A stretch of DNA of 64,000 bases from Streptomyces caelestis. Its GTDB lineage: Bacteria; Actinomycetota; Actinomycetes; Streptomycetales; Streptomycetaceae. The position numbers were made by a program, and so were the translations under genes. How positions within the stretch are numbered: the stretch's first letter is position 1; each line of letters starts with the position of its first letter. The notes below the pieces were generated by a model, which saw nothing but the letters and a program-made list of their open reading frames with translations, was not told the origin of the DNA and made no database searches. Below, one piece after another: positions 16,002 to 26,398 of this stretch. Location: NCBI RefSeq assembly GCF_001279005.1, contig NZ_LGCN01000029.1, positions 1-64,000 of the forward strand, in the 5' to 3' direction.

Positions 16002-18020
16002 ATGAGAGAGCAGATGTTCGAGACCGTGCTGGTGGCCAACCGGGGCGAGATCGCGGTCCGCGTCATCCGCACCCTGCGGTCGATGGGCGTGCGCTCGGTG
16101 GCCGTGTACTCCGACGCGGACGCCGACGCCCGGCACGTCCGGGAGGCCGACACGGCGGTGCGGATCGGGCCGGCGGCGGCCTCGGAGAGTTATCTGTCGG
16201 TGGAGCGGCTGCTGGAGGCGGCCGCCCGCACCGGCGCGCAGGCGGTCCACCCCGGGTACGGCTTCCTCGCCGAGAACGCGGGGTTCGCGCGGGCGTGCGC
16301 CCGGGCGGGGCTGGTGTTCATCGGTCCCCCGGCGGACGCGATCGCCCTGATGGGCGACAAGATCCGCGCGAAGGAGACGGTGAAGGCGGCCGGGGTGCCG
16401 GTGGTGCCCGGCTCCAGCGGCAGCGGGCTGACGGACGAGCAGCTCGCCGGAGCCGCCCGGGAGATCGGGATGCCGGTGCTGCTGAAGCCGTCCGCGGGCG
16501 GTGGCGGCAAGGGCATGCGCCTGGTGCGGGACGCCTCGGCGCTGGCCGACGAGATCGCCGCCGCCCGCCGTGAGGCCCGCGCCTCCTTCGGCGACGACAC
16601 GCTGCTGGTCGAGCGGTGGATCGACCGTCCCCGGCACATCGAGATCCAGGTGCTGGCCGACGGCCACGGAGGCGTCGTCCACCTCGGTGAGCGCGAGTGC
16701 TCGCTGCAGCGCCGCCACCAGAAGATCATCGAGGAGGCGCCCAGCGTGCTCCTCGACGAGGAGACCCGGGCCGCGATGGGCAAGGCGGCGGTCCAGGCGG
16801 CCCGCTCGTGCGGCTACCGGGGCGCGGGCACGGTGGAGTTCATCGTGCCGGGCAACGACCCCTCGTCGTACTACTTCATGGAGATGAACACCCGTCTCCA
16901 GGTGGAGCACCCGGTCACCGAGCTGATCACGGGGCTGGACCTGGTGGAGTGGCAGCTGCGGGTGGCGGCGGGCGAGCCGCTGGCCTTCGGCCAGGACGAC
17001 GTCCGGCTCACCGGTCACGCGGTCGAGGCCCGTGTCTGCGCCGAGGACCCCTCCCGCGGCTTCCTGCCCTCCGGCGGCACGGTGCTGAGGCTGCGCGAAC
17101 CGCAGGGCGACGGGGTGCGCACCGACTCCGGGCTGAGCGAGGGCACGGAGGTCGGCAGCCTCTACGACCCGATGCTGTCCAAGGTGATCGCGTACGGCCC
17201 CGACCGCGCGACCGCGCTGCGCAGGCTCCGGGCGGCGCTGGCGGAGACGGTCACCCTGGGCGTGCAGACCAACGCCGGGTTCCTGCGGCGACTGCTGGCG
17301 CATCCGGCGGTGGCCGGCGGCGACCTGGACACCGGGCTGGTCGAGCGTGAGGTGGACGGGCTCGTACCGGACGGGGTGCCGCCGGAGGCGTACGCGGCGG
17401 CGGCGCTGCTGCGGCAGGCCTCCCTCGCGCCCGCCGGCGCGTCCGGCTGGAGGGACCCCTTCGACGCGGCCGACGGATGGCGCCTGGGCGGCGCGCGGGC
17501 GTGGACGGCCCACCACCTGCGGGTGGCGGGCCACGACCCGGTGACCGTGCGCGTGCGCAGCACACCGGACGGCGGTACGGAGCTGCTGCTTCCCGGCTCC
17601 GACACCCCGCTGCGGGCGTCCGCGGGCCCGGTGGGCGGGCACCGGTTCACCTGCGCGCTCGACGGTGTCACCCACACCTTCGCCGCCGTGGCGGACGGCA
17701 CCTGGCTGGGCCGGGACGGCGACGCCTGGCAGGTGCGCGACCACGACCCGGTCGCCGCGTCCCTGACCCTCGCCGGCCGGGCGGGCGCCGACTCGCTGAC
17801 CGCGCCGATGCCGGGCACGGTGACGGTGGTGAAGGTCGCCGTCGGCGACGAGGTGGCCGCGGGCCAGAGCCTGCTGGTGGTGGAGGCGATGAAGATGGAG
17901 CACGTCGTCTCCGCCCCGCACGCGGGCACGGTCACCGAACTGGACGTGGCCCCGGGCACCACGGTCGCGATGGACCAGGTGCTGGCGGTCATCGCCCCCG
18001 TGGAGGAGGAGACGGCGTGA
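16002..18020 (+). CDS. Acyl-CoA carboxylase alpha subunit (biotin carboxylase plus biotin carrier)
   Basis: A 672-residue subunit. Residues 1-450 form the biotin carboxylase: [16 protein letters not shown], the ATP-grasp glycine-rich loop [37 protein letters not shown], and [15 protein letters not shown]. The last 80 residues are the biotinyl domain with [10 protein letters not shown], where Lys carries biotin. Between them is a linker domain typical of methylcrotonyl/propionyl-type alpha chains. ATG at 16002 follows GAGGGGA, the same ribosome binding site as the beta gene. It starts 14 bases after the beta-subunit stop and overlaps the HMG-CoA lyase start by four bases (GTGA). Confidence 0.92.
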   Translation: MREQMFETVLVANRGEIAVRVIRTLRSMGVRSVAVYSDADADARHVREADTAVRIGPAAASESYLSVERLLEAAARTGAQAVHPGYGFLAENAGFARACARAGLVFIGPPADAIALMGDKIRAKETVKAAGVPVVPGSSGSGLTDEQLAGAAREIGMPVLLKPSAGGGGKGMRLVRDASALADEIAAARREARASFGDDTLLVERWIDRPRHIEIQVLADGHGGVVHLGERECSLQRRHQKIIEEAPSVLLDEETRAAMGKAAVQAARSCGYRGAGTVEFIVPGNDPSSYYFMEMNTRLQVEHPVTELITGLDLVEWQLRVAAGEPLAFGQDDVRLTGHAVEARVCAEDPSRGFLPSGGTVLRLREPQGDGVRTDSGLSEGTEVGSLYDPMLSKVIAYGPDRATALRRLRAALAETVTLGVQTNAGFLRRLLAHPAVAGGDLDTGLVEREVDGLVPDGVPPEAYAAAALLRQASLAPAGASGWRDPFDAADGWRLGGARAWTAHHLRVAGHDPVTVRVRSTPDGGTELLLPGSDTPLRASAGPVGGHRFTCALDGVTHTFAAVADGTWLGRDGDAWQVRDHDPVAASLTLAGRAGADSLTAPMPGTVTVVKVAVGDEVAAGQSLLVVEAMKMEHVVSAPHAGTVTELDVAPGTTVAMDQVLAVIAPVEEETA

Positions 18021-18964
18021 ACACTCCGGCACCGGACCTGCCCATGGTCGTACCGGCCGAGGGCCTGCCCGCGCGGGTGCGCATCCACGAGGTCGGCGCG
18101 CGCGACGGCCTGCAGAACGAGAGGGCGACCGTGCCGACGGCCGTCAAGGCGGAGTTCGTCCGCCGCCTGGCCGGCACCGGTCTGACCACCATCGAGGCGA
18201 CGAGCTTCGTGCACCCCGCGTGGGTGCCCCAGTTGGCGGACGCCGAGGAGCTGTACCCGGCGGTCGCCGACCTGCCGGTGGAGCTGCCGGTCCTGGTGCC
18301 GAACGAGCGCGGCCTGGACCGCGCGCTGGCGCTGGGCGTCCGGCGGGTGGCGGTCTTCGCCAGCGCCACGGAGTCCTTCGCCAAGGCCAACCTCAACCGC
18401 ACGGTGGACGAGGCGCTGGCGATGTTCGAACCGGTGGTGCGGCGGGCGAAGGCAGAGGACGTCCACGTCCGCGGCTACCTGTCCATGTGCTTCGGCGACC
18501 CGTGGGAGGGCGCGGTCCCCGTCCCGCAGGTGGTGAAGGTCTGCCGGGCCCTGCGGGACATGGGCTGCGACGAGCTGAGCCTGGGCGACACCATCGGCGT
18601 GGCGACCCCGGGCCACGTCACGGCCCTGCTCACCGCGCTCACCGGGGCGGGCGTGCCCGTGTCCGCGCTGGCCGTGCACTTCCACGACACCTACGGCCAG
18701 GCCCTGGCCAACACGCTGGCCGCGCTCCGGCAGGGCGTCGGCACGGTCGACGCCTCCGCCGGCGGTCTCGGCGGCTGCCCGTACGCGAAGTCCGCCACCG
18801 GCAACCTCGCCACCGAGGACCTCGTGTGGATGCTGCGGGGCCTCGGCATCGACACCGGCGTCGACCTCGGCCGTCTGGTCGCCACGAGCGTCTGGATGGC
18901 CGCCCACCTGGGCCGGCCCAGCCCGTCCCGCACCGTCCGAGCCCTCTCCCACCAGGAGCAGTGA
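18017..18964 (+). CDS. hmgL: Hydroxymethylglutaryl-CoA lyase
   Basis: A 315-residue TIM-barrel lyase that cleaves HMG-CoA to acetyl-CoA and acetoacetate, the last step of leucine degradation. Motifs are [15 protein letters not shown] (metal and substrate site), [34 protein letters not shown] (metal-binding His pair) and [24 protein letters not shown] with the catalytic cysteine. GTG at 18017 overlaps the previous stop codon. A later in-frame ATG at 18044 is possible. Translational coupling on its 5' side and a 5-base gap to the dehydrogenase gene on its 3' side show one operon. Confidence 0.92.
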   Translation: MNTPAPDLPMVVPAEGLPARVRIHEVGARDGLQNERATVPTAVKAEFVRRLAGTGLTTIEATSFVHPAWVPQLADAEELYPAVADLPVELPVLVPNERGLDRALALGVRRVAVFASATESFAKANLNRTVDEALAMFEPVVRRAKAEDVHVRGYLSMCFGDPWEGAVPVPQVVKVCRALRDMGCDELSLGDTIGVATPGHVTALLTALTGAGVPVSALAVHFHDTYGQALANTLAALRQGVGTVDASAGGLGGCPYAKSATGNLATEDLVWMLRGLGIDTGVDLGRLVATSVWMAAHLGRPSPSRTVRALSHQEQ

Positions 18965-18969
18965 ACGAC

Positions 18970-20130
18970 ATGGACCACAAGCTCTCCCCCGAGCTGGAAG
19001 AACTCCGCCGTACGGTCGAGGAGTTCGCGCACGACGTGGTGGCGCCGAAGATAGGCGACCTCTACGAGCGGCACGAGTTCCCGTACGAGATCGTGCGGGA
19101 GATGGGCCGGATGGGCCTGTTCGGGCTGCCGTTCCCGGAGGAGTACGGCGGCATGGGCGGCGACTACTTCGCGCTCGGCGTGGCCCTGGAGGAGCTGGCG
19201 CGGGTCGACTCCTCGGTGGCCATCACCCTGGAGGCGGGCGTCTCCCTGGGCGCGATGCCGCTCCACCTCTTCGGCACCGAGGCGCAGAAGCGCGAGTGGC
19301 TCCCCCGCCTGTGCGCGGGCGAGATCCTCGGAGCGTTCGGCCTGACCGAGCCGGACGGCGGCAGCGACGCGGGCGCGACCCGTACGACGGCCCGGCTGGA
19401 CGAGGCGACGAACGAGTGGGTCATCAACGGCACGAAGTGCTTCATCACCAACTCGGGCACCGACGTCACGGGCCTGGTCACGGTCACCGCGGTCACCGGC
19501 CGCAAGCCGGACGGCAGGCCGCTGATCTCGGCGATCATCGTCCCGTCGGGCACCCCGGGCTTCACGGTGGCGGCCCCGTACTCGAAGGTCGGCTGGAACG
19601 CCTCGGACACACGGGAGCTGTCCTTCGCCGACGTCCGGGTCCCGGCCGCCAACCTCCTCGGCGAGGAGGGCCGCGGCTACGCCCAGTTCCTGCGCATCCT
19701 GGACGAGGGCCGCATCGCCATCGCCGCGCTGGGCACGGGGCTCGCGCAGGGCTGTGTGGACGAGTCGGTGAAGTACGCCAAGGAGCGGCACGCGTTCGGC
19801 CGGCCGATCGGCGCCAACCAGGCGATCCAGTTCAAGATCGCCGACATGGAGATGAAGGCCCACACGGCCCGCCTCGCCTGGCGCGACGCGGCGAGCCGGC
19901 TGGTGGCCGGCGAGCCGTTCAAGAAGGAGGCGGCGCTGGCCAAGCTGTACTCGTCCACGGTCGCCGTGGACAACGCCCGCGACGCCACCCAGATCCACGG
20001 CGGCTACGGCTTCATGAACGAGTACCCGGTGGCCCGCATGTGGCGCGACTCCAAGATCCTGGAGATCGGCGAGGGCACGAGCGAGGTCCAGCGGATGCTG
20101 ATCGCACGGGAGTTGGGGCTGGCGGGCTGA
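18970..20130 (+). CDS. acdH: Branched-chain acyl-CoA dehydrogenase
   Basis: A 386-residue flavoprotein, last gene of the leucine operon. Motifs in order are LPFPEEYGGMGGDYFALGVALEELARVDSS, GAFGLTEPDGGSDAGATRTTA, LSFADVRVPAANLLGEEGRGYAQF, and IHGGYGFMNEYPVARMWRDSKILEIGEGTSEVQRMLIARELG, with the catalytic Glu probably in the DEGRIAIAA helix region. ATG at 18970 is chosen over GTG at 18961 because CAGGAG is correctly spaced only for the ATG. The location corresponds to acdH of S. coelicolor and S. avermitilis, known for oxidising isovaleryl- and isobutyryl-CoA. It shares only moderate similarity with the 12.3 kb dehydrogenase. Confidence 0.88.
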   Translation: MDHKLSPELEELRRTVEEFAHDVVAPKIGDLYERHEFPYEIVREMGRMGLFGLPFPEEYGGMGGDYFALGVALEELARVDSSVAITLEAGVSLGAMPLHLFGTEAQKREWLPRLCAGEILGAFGLTEPDGGSDAGATRTTARLDEATNEWVINGTKCFITNSGTDVTGLVTVTAVTGRKPDGRPLISAIIVPSGTPGFTVAAPYSKVGWNASDTRELSFADVRVPAANLLGEEGRGYAQFLRILDEGRIAIAALGTGLAQGCVDESVKYAKERHAFGRPIGANQAIQFKIADMEMKAHTARLAWRDAASRLVAGEPFKKEAALAKLYSSTVAVDNARDATQIHGGYGFMNEYPVARMWRDSKILEIGEGTSEVQRMLIARELGLAG

Positions 20131-20251
20131 GCCTCGGGTTCCGGCCCGCGTCCAAGGTGGACGCGGGCCGGCGTTCCTCCTCGGAGAGGGCGGCACCGTC
20201 ACTGCCCGCCACGGTACGACCGCGTCGCGGAGTCGTCGGTACCCTGAGGCC

Positions 20252-20842
20252 GTGGACTACGCGAGGATGCGTGTGATCGCCGAGCAGCTCGAGGCCTGCG
20301 CGGAGCGGTGGGAGGGCGCCTGGAGCGTGGAGATCGGCCCGTCGGGTCCGGTGCTGGCCATGGTGTACCCGTCGAAGCGCCGTCAGGGCATGATTCGCCG
20401 TGTCCGCGACCAACTCGACGAGCAGCTCTCCCTGACTCGTCCCGGCTACGTCTGCGTGAACGGGCCCGGGATCGAACACCCCGCGATCGGCCGCATGCGG
20501 CGCCCGGACGCCGTCGTCATCCCCGAGGCCGTGCTCGACGAGGAGGGTCTCGCCGTCGACGCCACGCAGGTCCTGGCGGTCGTCGAGATCGTCTCTCCGT
20601 CCAACCCGAACAACGACTACGGCGAGAAACTCGCCGAGTACCCCGCCATGGGCATCCCGCACTACATGATCGTCGATCCCCGGACCGGCACCATCGAGGT
20701 GCACTCCTCCCCGTGCGGGAGCCACTACGGCGACAAGGACCCGTACATCTTCGGGGACACGGTCCCGTTCGGCCCCTGGACGGTGGACACCTCCGCGTTC
20801 CGTCGCTACGGCAGGGACCGGGACGGGTCCTCCCCGTCATAG
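20252..20842 (+). CDS. Uma2-family (DUF820) putative endonuclease
   Basis: A 196-residue protein of the Uma2 family, which has a PD-(D/E)XK nuclease-like fold. Landmarks are RRPDAVVIPEAVLDEEG (Asp of the active site), VLAVVEIVSPSNPNNDYGEKLAEYPAMGIPHYMIVDP (Glu, Lys and the EY-x-GIP-Y-IVD signature), and a C-terminal FGPWTVDTSAF. GTG at 20252 starts MDYARM. The genes are multicopy in Streptomyces and cyanobacteria and their role is unclear. It is monocistronic, between the leucine operon and the desferrioxamine locus. Confidence 0.8.
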   Translation: MDYARMRVIAEQLEACAERWEGAWSVEIGPSGPVLAMVYPSKRRQGMIRRVRDQLDEQLSLTRPGYVCVNGPGIEHPAIGRMRRPDAVVIPEAVLDEEGLAVDATQVLAVVEIVSPSNPNNDYGEKLAEYPAMGIPHYMIVDPRTGTIEVHSSPCGSHYGDKDPYIFGDTVPFGPWTVDTSAFRRYGRDRDGSSPS

Positions 20843-20935
20843 GCCCGTCCCTTCGCGCGGCTCGCCCCACGATTCGGCACGGGCAGGTCGACCGAGCGTG
20901 AGGGGATGCACACGGGGCGCCCCCTGGACAGATCA

Positions 20936-20954
20936 TGAGGTTAGGCTAACCTAA
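20936..20954 (+). promoter_or_regulatory. Iron box upstream of desE
   Basis: TGAGGTTAGGCTAACCTAA matches the 19-bp actinobacterial DmdR/DtxR-type iron box (consensus TTAGGTTAGGCTCACCTAA) with few differences. It lies 50 bases before desE, so iron-loaded DmdR1 is expected to repress desE and desF. Confidence 0.9.
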
Positions 20955-21004
20955 TCCTGTTTCCAGCCCAGGTCGGCTCCGCACGCACGAAAGCAGACGC
21001 ACCC

Positions 21005-22054
21005 ATGTCGAACGCCGCAACCGCCCGCTTCTCCCGTCGGGGACTGCTCGCCGCCGGTGGCGCCCTCGGACTCGGCGCCGTGCTCACCGCCTGCGGGGGC
21101 GACGACGCGAAGAGCGGCGGCTCGGACGCGACGGGGGCCGGTGGGTCGACGTCCGGACCGTGGTCCTTCAAGGACGACCGCGGCACCACCGTGAAGCTCG
21201 ACAAGGTGCCGACGAACATCGTCGCGTTCACCGGTGTCGCCGCCGCGCTGTACGACTACGGCATCGAGGTGAAGGGCGTCTTCGGGCCGACGAAGACGAC
21301 GGACGGCAAGGCCGACGTCCAGGCCGGCGACATGGACGTCAGCAAGCTGACGATCTTCGGCAACAAGTTCGACAGCTTCAACGTCGAGCAGTACGCGGCC
21401 TTCCGGCCCGAGGTGCTGATCAGCACGACGTTCGACGAGGCCGGGTCGCTCTGGTACGTCCCGGAGGCCTCCAAGGACAAGATCGCCAAGCTCGCCCCGA
21501 GCGTGGCCGTCTCCGTCTACGACCTCCAGATGCCCCAGCCGCTGCGGCGCATGGCCGAGCTGGCCGAGTCGCTGGGCGCCGACATGAAGGCCGCGAAGGT
21601 CGTCGAGGCGAAGAAGAGGTTCGAGGCCGCCGCCGAGCGGCTGCGCAAGGCCGCGAAGGCCCGCCCGGAGATCAGGGTGCTGGCCGGTTCCGCCGCGCAG
21701 GACGTCTTCTACGTCTCCGGCTCCAACTACTCCATCGACCTGGAGTACTTCAAGGCCCTCGGCGTGAACCTGGTGGAGCCCCCGGAGGAGGCCAAGAAGG
21801 CGACCGGCGGCTGGTTCGAGACGCTGAGCTGGGAGAACGTCGACAAGTACCCGGCCGACGTCATCATCATGGACGACCGCGCCTCGACCATCCAGCCCGC
21901 CGACATCACCGAGGCGACCTGGAAGAAGCTGCCCGCGGTCAAGGCCGGGCAGGTCATCGCCCGTTCCCCCGAGCCGATCCTGTCCTACGACAAGTGCACG
22001 CCGCTGCTCGACAACCTCGCCGAGGCCATCGAGAAGGCCCGGAAGGTCGGCTGA
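21005..22054 (+). CDS. desE: Ferrioxamine-binding lipoprotein of an ABC transporter
   Basis: A 349-residue periplasmic-binding-protein-like receptor. The N-terminus has a Tat-like SRRGLL (10-15) and a lipobox LTAC with the acylated Cys at 30, then a Gly/Ser linker. The mature part is the FepB/FhuD-type fold (VAFTGVAAALYDYGIEVKGVFGPT, FRPEVLISTTFDE, VIIMDDR, SPEPILSYDKCTPLLDNLAEAIEKA). It follows an iron box and precedes desF by 31 bases. Position next to desABCD and sequence agree with DesE, known to bind ferrioxamines for uptake. The permease and ATPase are not in this window. Confidence 0.9.
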   Translation: MSNAATARFSRRGLLAAGGALGLGAVLTACGGDDAKSGGSDATGAGGSTSGPWSFKDDRGTTVKLDKVPTNIVAFTGVAAALYDYGIEVKGVFGPTKTTDGKADVQAGDMDVSKLTIFGNKFDSFNVEQYAAFRPEVLISTTFDEAGSLWYVPEASKDKIAKLAPSVAVSVYDLQMPQPLRRMAELAESLGADMKAAKVVEAKKRFEAAAERLRKAAKARPEIRVLAGSAAQDVFYVSGSNYSIDLEYFKALGVNLVEPPEEAKKATGGWFETLSWENVDKYPADVIIMDDRASTIQPADITEATWKKLPAVKAGQVIARSPEPILSYDKCTPLLDNLAEAIEKARKVG

Positions 22055-22085
22055 CCCCACCCTTCGAGACCCCCCGGAGTCACAC

Positions 22086-22955
22086 GTGACCACCGCCGTA
22101 GCCGCCCCGTTCCGCTTCTTCTCCCTCCAGGTCGCAGCGGTGAGGCGACTCGGCCCGTCCCTGGTCCGGGTCACCTTCGCCGGCCCCGACCTGCGCGACT
22201 TCCGCTCCGACGGGCGCGACCAGTCCCTGTCGCTGTTCCTGCCGCATCCGGGGCAGAGCGAGCCGGTGGTGCCGGTCGAACTCGGCGACGGCTGGTGGCA
22301 GGGGTGGCGCGAACTCCCCGACGACGTGCGGGCCGTGATGCGCTCGTACACGCTCCGGGCGCTGCGCGCGGACGCCGGGGGAGACACCGCCGAGATCGAC
22401 GTCGACTTCGTGCTGCACGGCGTCGCCGGGGAGGACGGCGCGTCCGCCGCGGCGGGCCCGGCCTCCCGCTGGGCCGCCCGGGCCGCCGCCGGCGACCGGG
22501 TGCTGCTGCTCGGCCCCGCGATCGCCGACAACCGCGCGATCCGCTTCCGCCCGCCGGAGGACACCGACCTGGTGCTGCTCTGGGCCGACGAGACCGCCCT
22601 GCCGGCCGCCGCCGCCGTCCTGGAGGCCCTCCCGGCCGGCGCCCGTGCCCGGGTGTGGCTGGAGGTGCCGCACCCCGGGGACGTCCAGGACCTGGCGACC
22701 GGGGCCGACGCCGAGATCACGTGGTGCGTCAGGGGCGCGCACGACCAGGGCTCCCCCATGGCCCTGGACGAGCTCCGCACCGCCGGACTCCCGCCCGCCG
22801 AGCGGCCGTACGTCTGGATCGCCGGGGAGGCGGACCGCGTGAAGCGACTGCGGCGGCACTTCGTGGGCGAGCGGGGGATCGACCGCAGGCGGGTGACGTT
22901 CGTGGGCTACTGGCGCCGCGGGCTGACGGAGGAGCAGCTGCACCAACAGGGTTAG
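22086..22955 (+). CDS. desF: Siderophore-interacting FAD/NAD(P)H reductase-like protein
   Basis: A 289-residue protein of the ViuB/siderophore-interacting family. The FAD-binding beta-barrel carries RVTFAGPDLRDF, VMRSYTLRALR (R-x-Y-T/S FAD motif), and DVDFVLHG. The nucleotide domain has GDRVLLLGPAIAD, LLWADETALPAAAAVLEALP, and a C-terminal WIAGEADRVKRLRRHFVGERGIDRRRVTFVGYWRRG. GTG at 22086 lies 31 bases after desE. It probably reduces ferrioxamine-bound iron for release inside the cell. It ends before a large palindrome that includes the desA iron box. Confidence 0.88.
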   Translation: MTTAVAAPFRFFSLQVAAVRRLGPSLVRVTFAGPDLRDFRSDGRDQSLSLFLPHPGQSEPVVPVELGDGWWQGWRELPDDVRAVMRSYTLRALRADAGGDTAEIDVDFVLHGVAGEDGASAAAGPASRWAARAAAGDRVLLLGPAIADNRAIRFRPPEDTDLVLLWADETALPAAAAVLEALPAGARARVWLEVPHPGDVQDLATGADAEITWCVRGAHDQGSPMALDELRTAGLPPAERPYVWIAGEADRVKRLRRHFVGERGIDRRRVTFVGYWRRGLTEEQLHQQG

Positions 22956-23024
22956 CGAGAAACGGACTCGGCCCCCGATCACTCACGGCACAGGAGTGAT
23001 CACCGTCACGACGGAGGGGGTTTC

Positions 23025-23067
23025 GCGGCGTGTTGCTTAGGTTAGGCTAACCTAAGCAACACGCCGC
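23025..23067 (+). promoter_or_regulatory. Iron box upstream of desA within a 43-bp perfect palindrome
   Basis: TTAGGTTAGGCTAACCTAA at 23037-23055 matches the DmdR iron-box consensus. The symmetry extends much further: 21-bp arms around a single central G at 23046 are perfectly complementary. The palindrome lies 70 bases after the desF stop and 44 bases before desA. It may be both operator and hairpin, for example a terminator for desEF. Confidence 0.92.
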
Positions 23068-23110
23068 CGGCTTTCCCCGCACCGGATCGTCCCCACCGGA
23101 GGACCCCCAC

Positions 23111-24553
23111 ATGCGCTCGCACCTGCTCAACGACACCACCGCGGAGCACTACCGCCGCTCCGTGACCGAAGGAGTCGAGCGGGTGGCGGCCAAACTCGCC
23201 ACCACCGAAAGGCCGTTCACCGGCGTCACCGCCGACGCGCTCTCCCCCCGCGTCGACGGCATCGACCTCGACCGGCCGCTCCACGACACCACCGCCGCAC
23301 TGGACGAACTGGAGGACGTCTACCTCCGGGACGCCGTCTACTTCCACCACCCCCGCTACCTCGCCCACCTCAACTGCCCGGTCGTCATCCCGGCCCTGCT
23401 CGGCGAGGCCGTGCTCTCCGCCGTCAACTCCTCCCTGGACACCTGGGACCAGTCGGCCGGCGGCACCCTCATCGAGCGGAAACTCATCGACTGGACGGCG
23501 GGCCGCATCGGTCTGGGCCCGGCCGCCGACGGCGTGTTCACCTCCGGCGGCACCCAGTCCAACCTCCAGGCGCTGCTGCTGGCCCGCGAGGAGGCCAAGG
23601 CCGACGACCTGGCGAGACTGCGCGTCCTCGCCTCCGAGGTCAGCCACTTCAGCGTGCAGAAGTCCGCGAAACTGCTCGGTCTCGGCCCGGACGCCGTGGT
23701 GGCGGTGCCCGTCGACCACGACAAGCGCCTGCGGACCGTCGCCCTCGCCCGCGAGCTGGAGCGCTGCGCCGAGGCCGGCCTGGTCCCCATGGCCGTCGTC
23801 GCCACCGCCGGCACCACCGACTTCGGCTCCATCGACCCGCTGCCCGAGATCGCCGAACTGTGCGGGCGGTACGGCGCCTGGATGCACGTCGACGCCGCCT
23901 ACGGCTGCGGTCTGCTCGCCTCGCTGAAGTACCGCGACCGCCTCGACGGCATCGAGCGCGCCGACTCCGTCACCGTCGACTACCACAAGTCCTTCTTCCA
24001 GCCGGTCAGTTCCTCGGCCGTGCTGGTCCGCGACGCGGCCACGCTGCGGCACGCCACCTACCACGCCGAGTACCTCAACCCGCGCCGCATGGTGCGGGAA
24101 CGCATCCCCAACCAGGTGGACAAGTCCCTGCAGACCACCCGCCGCTTCGACGCGCTCAAGCTGTGGATGACGCTGCGCGTGATGGGCGCCGACGGCATCG
24201 GGCAGCTCTTCGACGAGGTGTGCGACCTGGCCGCCGAGGGCTGGAGCCTGCTGGCCGCCGACCCCCGCTTCGACGTCGTGGTCGAGCCGAGCCTGTCCAC
24301 CCTGGTCTTCCGCTACGTCCCGGCCGCCGTCACCGACCCCGCCGAGATCGACCGGGCCAACCTCCACGCCCGCAAGGCCCTGTTCGCCTCCGGCGACGCG
24401 GTGGTCGCGGGCACCAAGGTGGCGGGACGCCACTACCTGAAGTTCACCCTGCTCAACCCCGAGACCACCACGTCCGACATCGCCGCCGTCCTCGATCTGA
24501 TCGCCGGCCACGCCGAGCAGTACCTGGGAGAGTCCCTTGACCGCGCTTCCTGA
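23111..24553 (+). CDS. desA: Lysine decarboxylase of desferrioxamine biosynthesis
   Basis: A 480-residue group II PLP-dependent decarboxylase converting lysine to cadaverine, the first step of desferrioxamine. Motifs are [19 protein letters not shown] (cofactor phosphate site), [25 protein letters not shown] (PLP aspartate), and [18 protein letters not shown] with the Schiff-base Lys at residue 293. The C-terminal domain contains [10 protein letters not shown] and [17 protein letters not shown]. It is preceded by the iron box and overlaps desB by 17 bases, so desABCD is translationally linked. Confidence 0.95.
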   Translation: MRSHLLNDTTAEHYRRSVTEGVERVAAKLATTERPFTGVTADALSPRVDGIDLDRPLHDTTAALDELEDVYLRDAVYFHHPRYLAHLNCPVVIPALLGEAVLSAVNSSLDTWDQSAGGTLIERKLIDWTAGRIGLGPAADGVFTSGGTQSNLQALLLAREEAKADDLARLRVLASEVSHFSVQKSAKLLGLGPDAVVAVPVDHDKRLRTVALARELERCAEAGLVPMAVVATAGTTDFGSIDPLPEIAELCGRYGAWMHVDAAYGCGLLASLKYRDRLDGIERADSVTVDYHKSFFQPVSSSAVLVRDAATLRHATYHAEYLNPRRMVRERIPNQVDKSLQTTRRFDALKLWMTLRVMGADGIGQLFDEVCDLAAEGWSLLAADPRFDVVVEPSLSTLVFRYVPAAVTDPAEIDRANLHARKALFASGDAVVAGTKVAGRHYLKFTLLNPETTTSDIAAVLDLIAGHAEQYLGESLDRAS

Positions 24554-25838
24554 CCCGACGGGCCCCACGCACACGACCCACGACTTCGTGGGGATCGGAC
24601 TGGGCCCCTTCAACCTCGGCCTCGCCTGCCTCACCGAGCCCATCGCCGAACTGAACGGCGTCTTCCTGGAGTCCAAGCCGGACTTCGAGTGGCACGCCGG
24701 GATGTTCCTCGACGGCGCCCACCTCCAGACGCCGTTCATGTCGGACCTGGTCACCCTGGCCGACCCGACGTCCCCGTACTCCTTCCTCAACTACCTGAAG
24801 GAGAAGGGGCGGCTGTACTCGTTCTACATACGCGAGAACTTCTACCCGCTGCGGGTCGAGTACGACGACTACTGCCGCTGGGCCGCCGCCCAGCTGAGCA
24901 GCATCCGCTTCGGCACCACGGTCACCGAGGTGACGTACGACGAGGGCGACGGGCTGTACGCCGTGGCGACGGCGGCCGGCGAGACGTACCGCGCCCGGCG
25001 CCTGGTGCTCGGCACCGGGACCGTGCCGTTCGTCCCGGAGCCCTGCCGCGGCCTCGACGGCGGCCTCTTCCACACCGCGCACTACGTGCACCGCAAGGCG
25101 GAACTGCTGGAGAAGGAGTCGATCACGATCGTCGGCAGCGGGCAGAGCGCCGCCGAGATCTACCACGAGCTGCTCTCCGGGATCGACGTCCACGGCTACC
25201 AGCTCAACTGGGTCACCCGCTCCCCTCGGTTCTTCCCGCTGGAGTACACCAAGCTGACCCTGGAGATGACCTCCCCGGACTACATCGACTACTTCCGCGC
25301 ACTGCCCGAGGAGACCCGCTACCGGCTGGAGAAGCAGCAGAAGGGCCTGTTCAAGGGCATCAACTCGGAACTGATCGACGCCATCTTCGACCTGCTGTAC
25401 CAGAAGAACGTCGAGAGCGGCGACCGGCCGGTGGCCACCCGGCTGCTCACCAACTCCTCGCTCACCACCGCCCGGTACGAGGACGGCGGCTACACGCTCG
25501 GCTTCCACCAGGACGAGCAGGACAAGGACTTCGAGATCCGCACCGAGGGCCTGGTGCTGGCCACCGGCTACCACTACGCGCCGCCGGCCTTCCTCGACCC
25601 GGTGCGCGACCGGCTCCGCTTCGACGCCCACGGCCGCTTCGACGTGAGCCGCGACTACGCCATCGACGTCACCGGCCGCGGCGTCTTCCTGCAGAACGCC
25701 GGCGTCCACACGCACAGCGTCACCAGCCCCGACCTGGGCATGGGCCCGTACCGGAACGCGACCATCATCCGCGAGCTGCTGGGCGCCGAGTACTACCCGG
25801 TCGAGAAGACCATCGCGTTCCAGGAGTTCGCCATATGA
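24537..25838 (+). CDS. desB: Cadaverine N-monooxygenase of desferrioxamine biosynthesis
   Basis: A 433-residue FAD/NADPH hydroxylase making N-hydroxycadaverine. It has the FAD loop [13 protein letters not shown], the substrate/FAD motif [31 protein letters not shown], the NADPH loop [17 protein letters not shown], and the C-terminal LATGYHY. These are standard for lysine/ornithine monooxygenases. The start is TTG at 24537, preceded by GGGAG and overlapping the end of desA by 17 bases. The next gene overlaps by four bases. Confidence 0.95.
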   Translation: MTALPDPTGPTHTTHDFVGIGLGPFNLGLACLTEPIAELNGVFLESKPDFEWHAGMFLDGAHLQTPFMSDLVTLADPTSPYSFLNYLKEKGRLYSFYIRENFYPLRVEYDDYCRWAAAQLSSIRFGTTVTEVTYDEGDGLYAVATAAGETYRARRLVLGTGTVPFVPEPCRGLDGGLFHTAHYVHRKAELLEKESITIVGSGQSAAEIYHELLSGIDVHGYQLNWVTRSPRFFPLEYTKLTLEMTSPDYIDYFRALPEETRYRLEKQQKGLFKGINSELIDAIFDLLYQKNVESGDRPVATRLLTNSSLTTARYEDGGYTLGFHQDEQDKDFEIRTEGLVLATGYHYAPPAFLDPVRDRLRFDAHGRFDVSRDYAIDVTGRGVFLQNAGVHTHSVTSPDLGMGPYRNATIIRELLGAEYYPVEKTIAFQEFAI

Positions 25839-26398
25839 GCAGTACGAGCATCGGCAGGTTCACCGTCCGCCCCCTGGACCCGCCGCGGGACGCCGGGCTG
25901 CTGCACCGCTGGGTCACCGATCCCAAGGCGGCCTTCTGGATGATGCAGAATGCGACGCTCCAGGACGTCGAGCGCGAGTACCTGCGCATCGCCGCCCACG
26001 AGCACCACCACGCCTACCTGGGCCTGCACGACGGCGAACCGGCCTTCCTGATGGAGAAGTACGACCCCCGGTACGTCGACCTCGTCGGCCTGTACGCCCC
26101 CGAGCCCGGCGACGTCGGCATGCACTTCCTGGTCGCCCCCACCGACCGGCCCGTCCACGGCTTCACCCGGGCCGTCATCACCGCCGTGATGACGGAGCTG
26201 TTCGCCGACCCGGGCACCCGACGGGTCGTGGTCGAGCCGGACGTGGCCAACAAGGCCGTGCACGCCCTGAACGAGGCCGTGGGCTTCGTCCCCGAGCGTG
26301 AGATCGACAAGCCGGAGAAGCGCGCGCTGCTGAGCTTCTGCACGCGCGAACGCTTCTTCGACAAGCACAGCGAGGCCGCCCGAGGAGCATCCGCATGA
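25835..26398 (+). CDS. desC: N-hydroxycadaverine acyltransferase
   Basis: A 187-residue GNAT-type acyltransferase that transfers a succinyl or acetyl group to N-hydroxycadaverine. It has the siderophore acyltransferase pattern [50 protein letters not shown], then [11 protein letters not shown] and [26 protein letters not shown], with a catalytic His and acyl-CoA site. ATG at 25835 overlaps desB by four bases, and its end overlaps desD by four. Confidence 0.94.
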   Translation: MSSTSIGRFTVRPLDPPRDAGLLHRWVTDPKAAFWMMQNATLQDVEREYLRIAAHEHHHAYLGLHDGEPAFLMEKYDPRYVDLVGLYAPEPGDVGMHFLVAPTDRPVHGFTRAVITAVMTELFADPGTRRVVVEPDVANKAVHALNEAVGFVPEREIDKPEKRALLSFCTRERFFDKHSEAARGASA

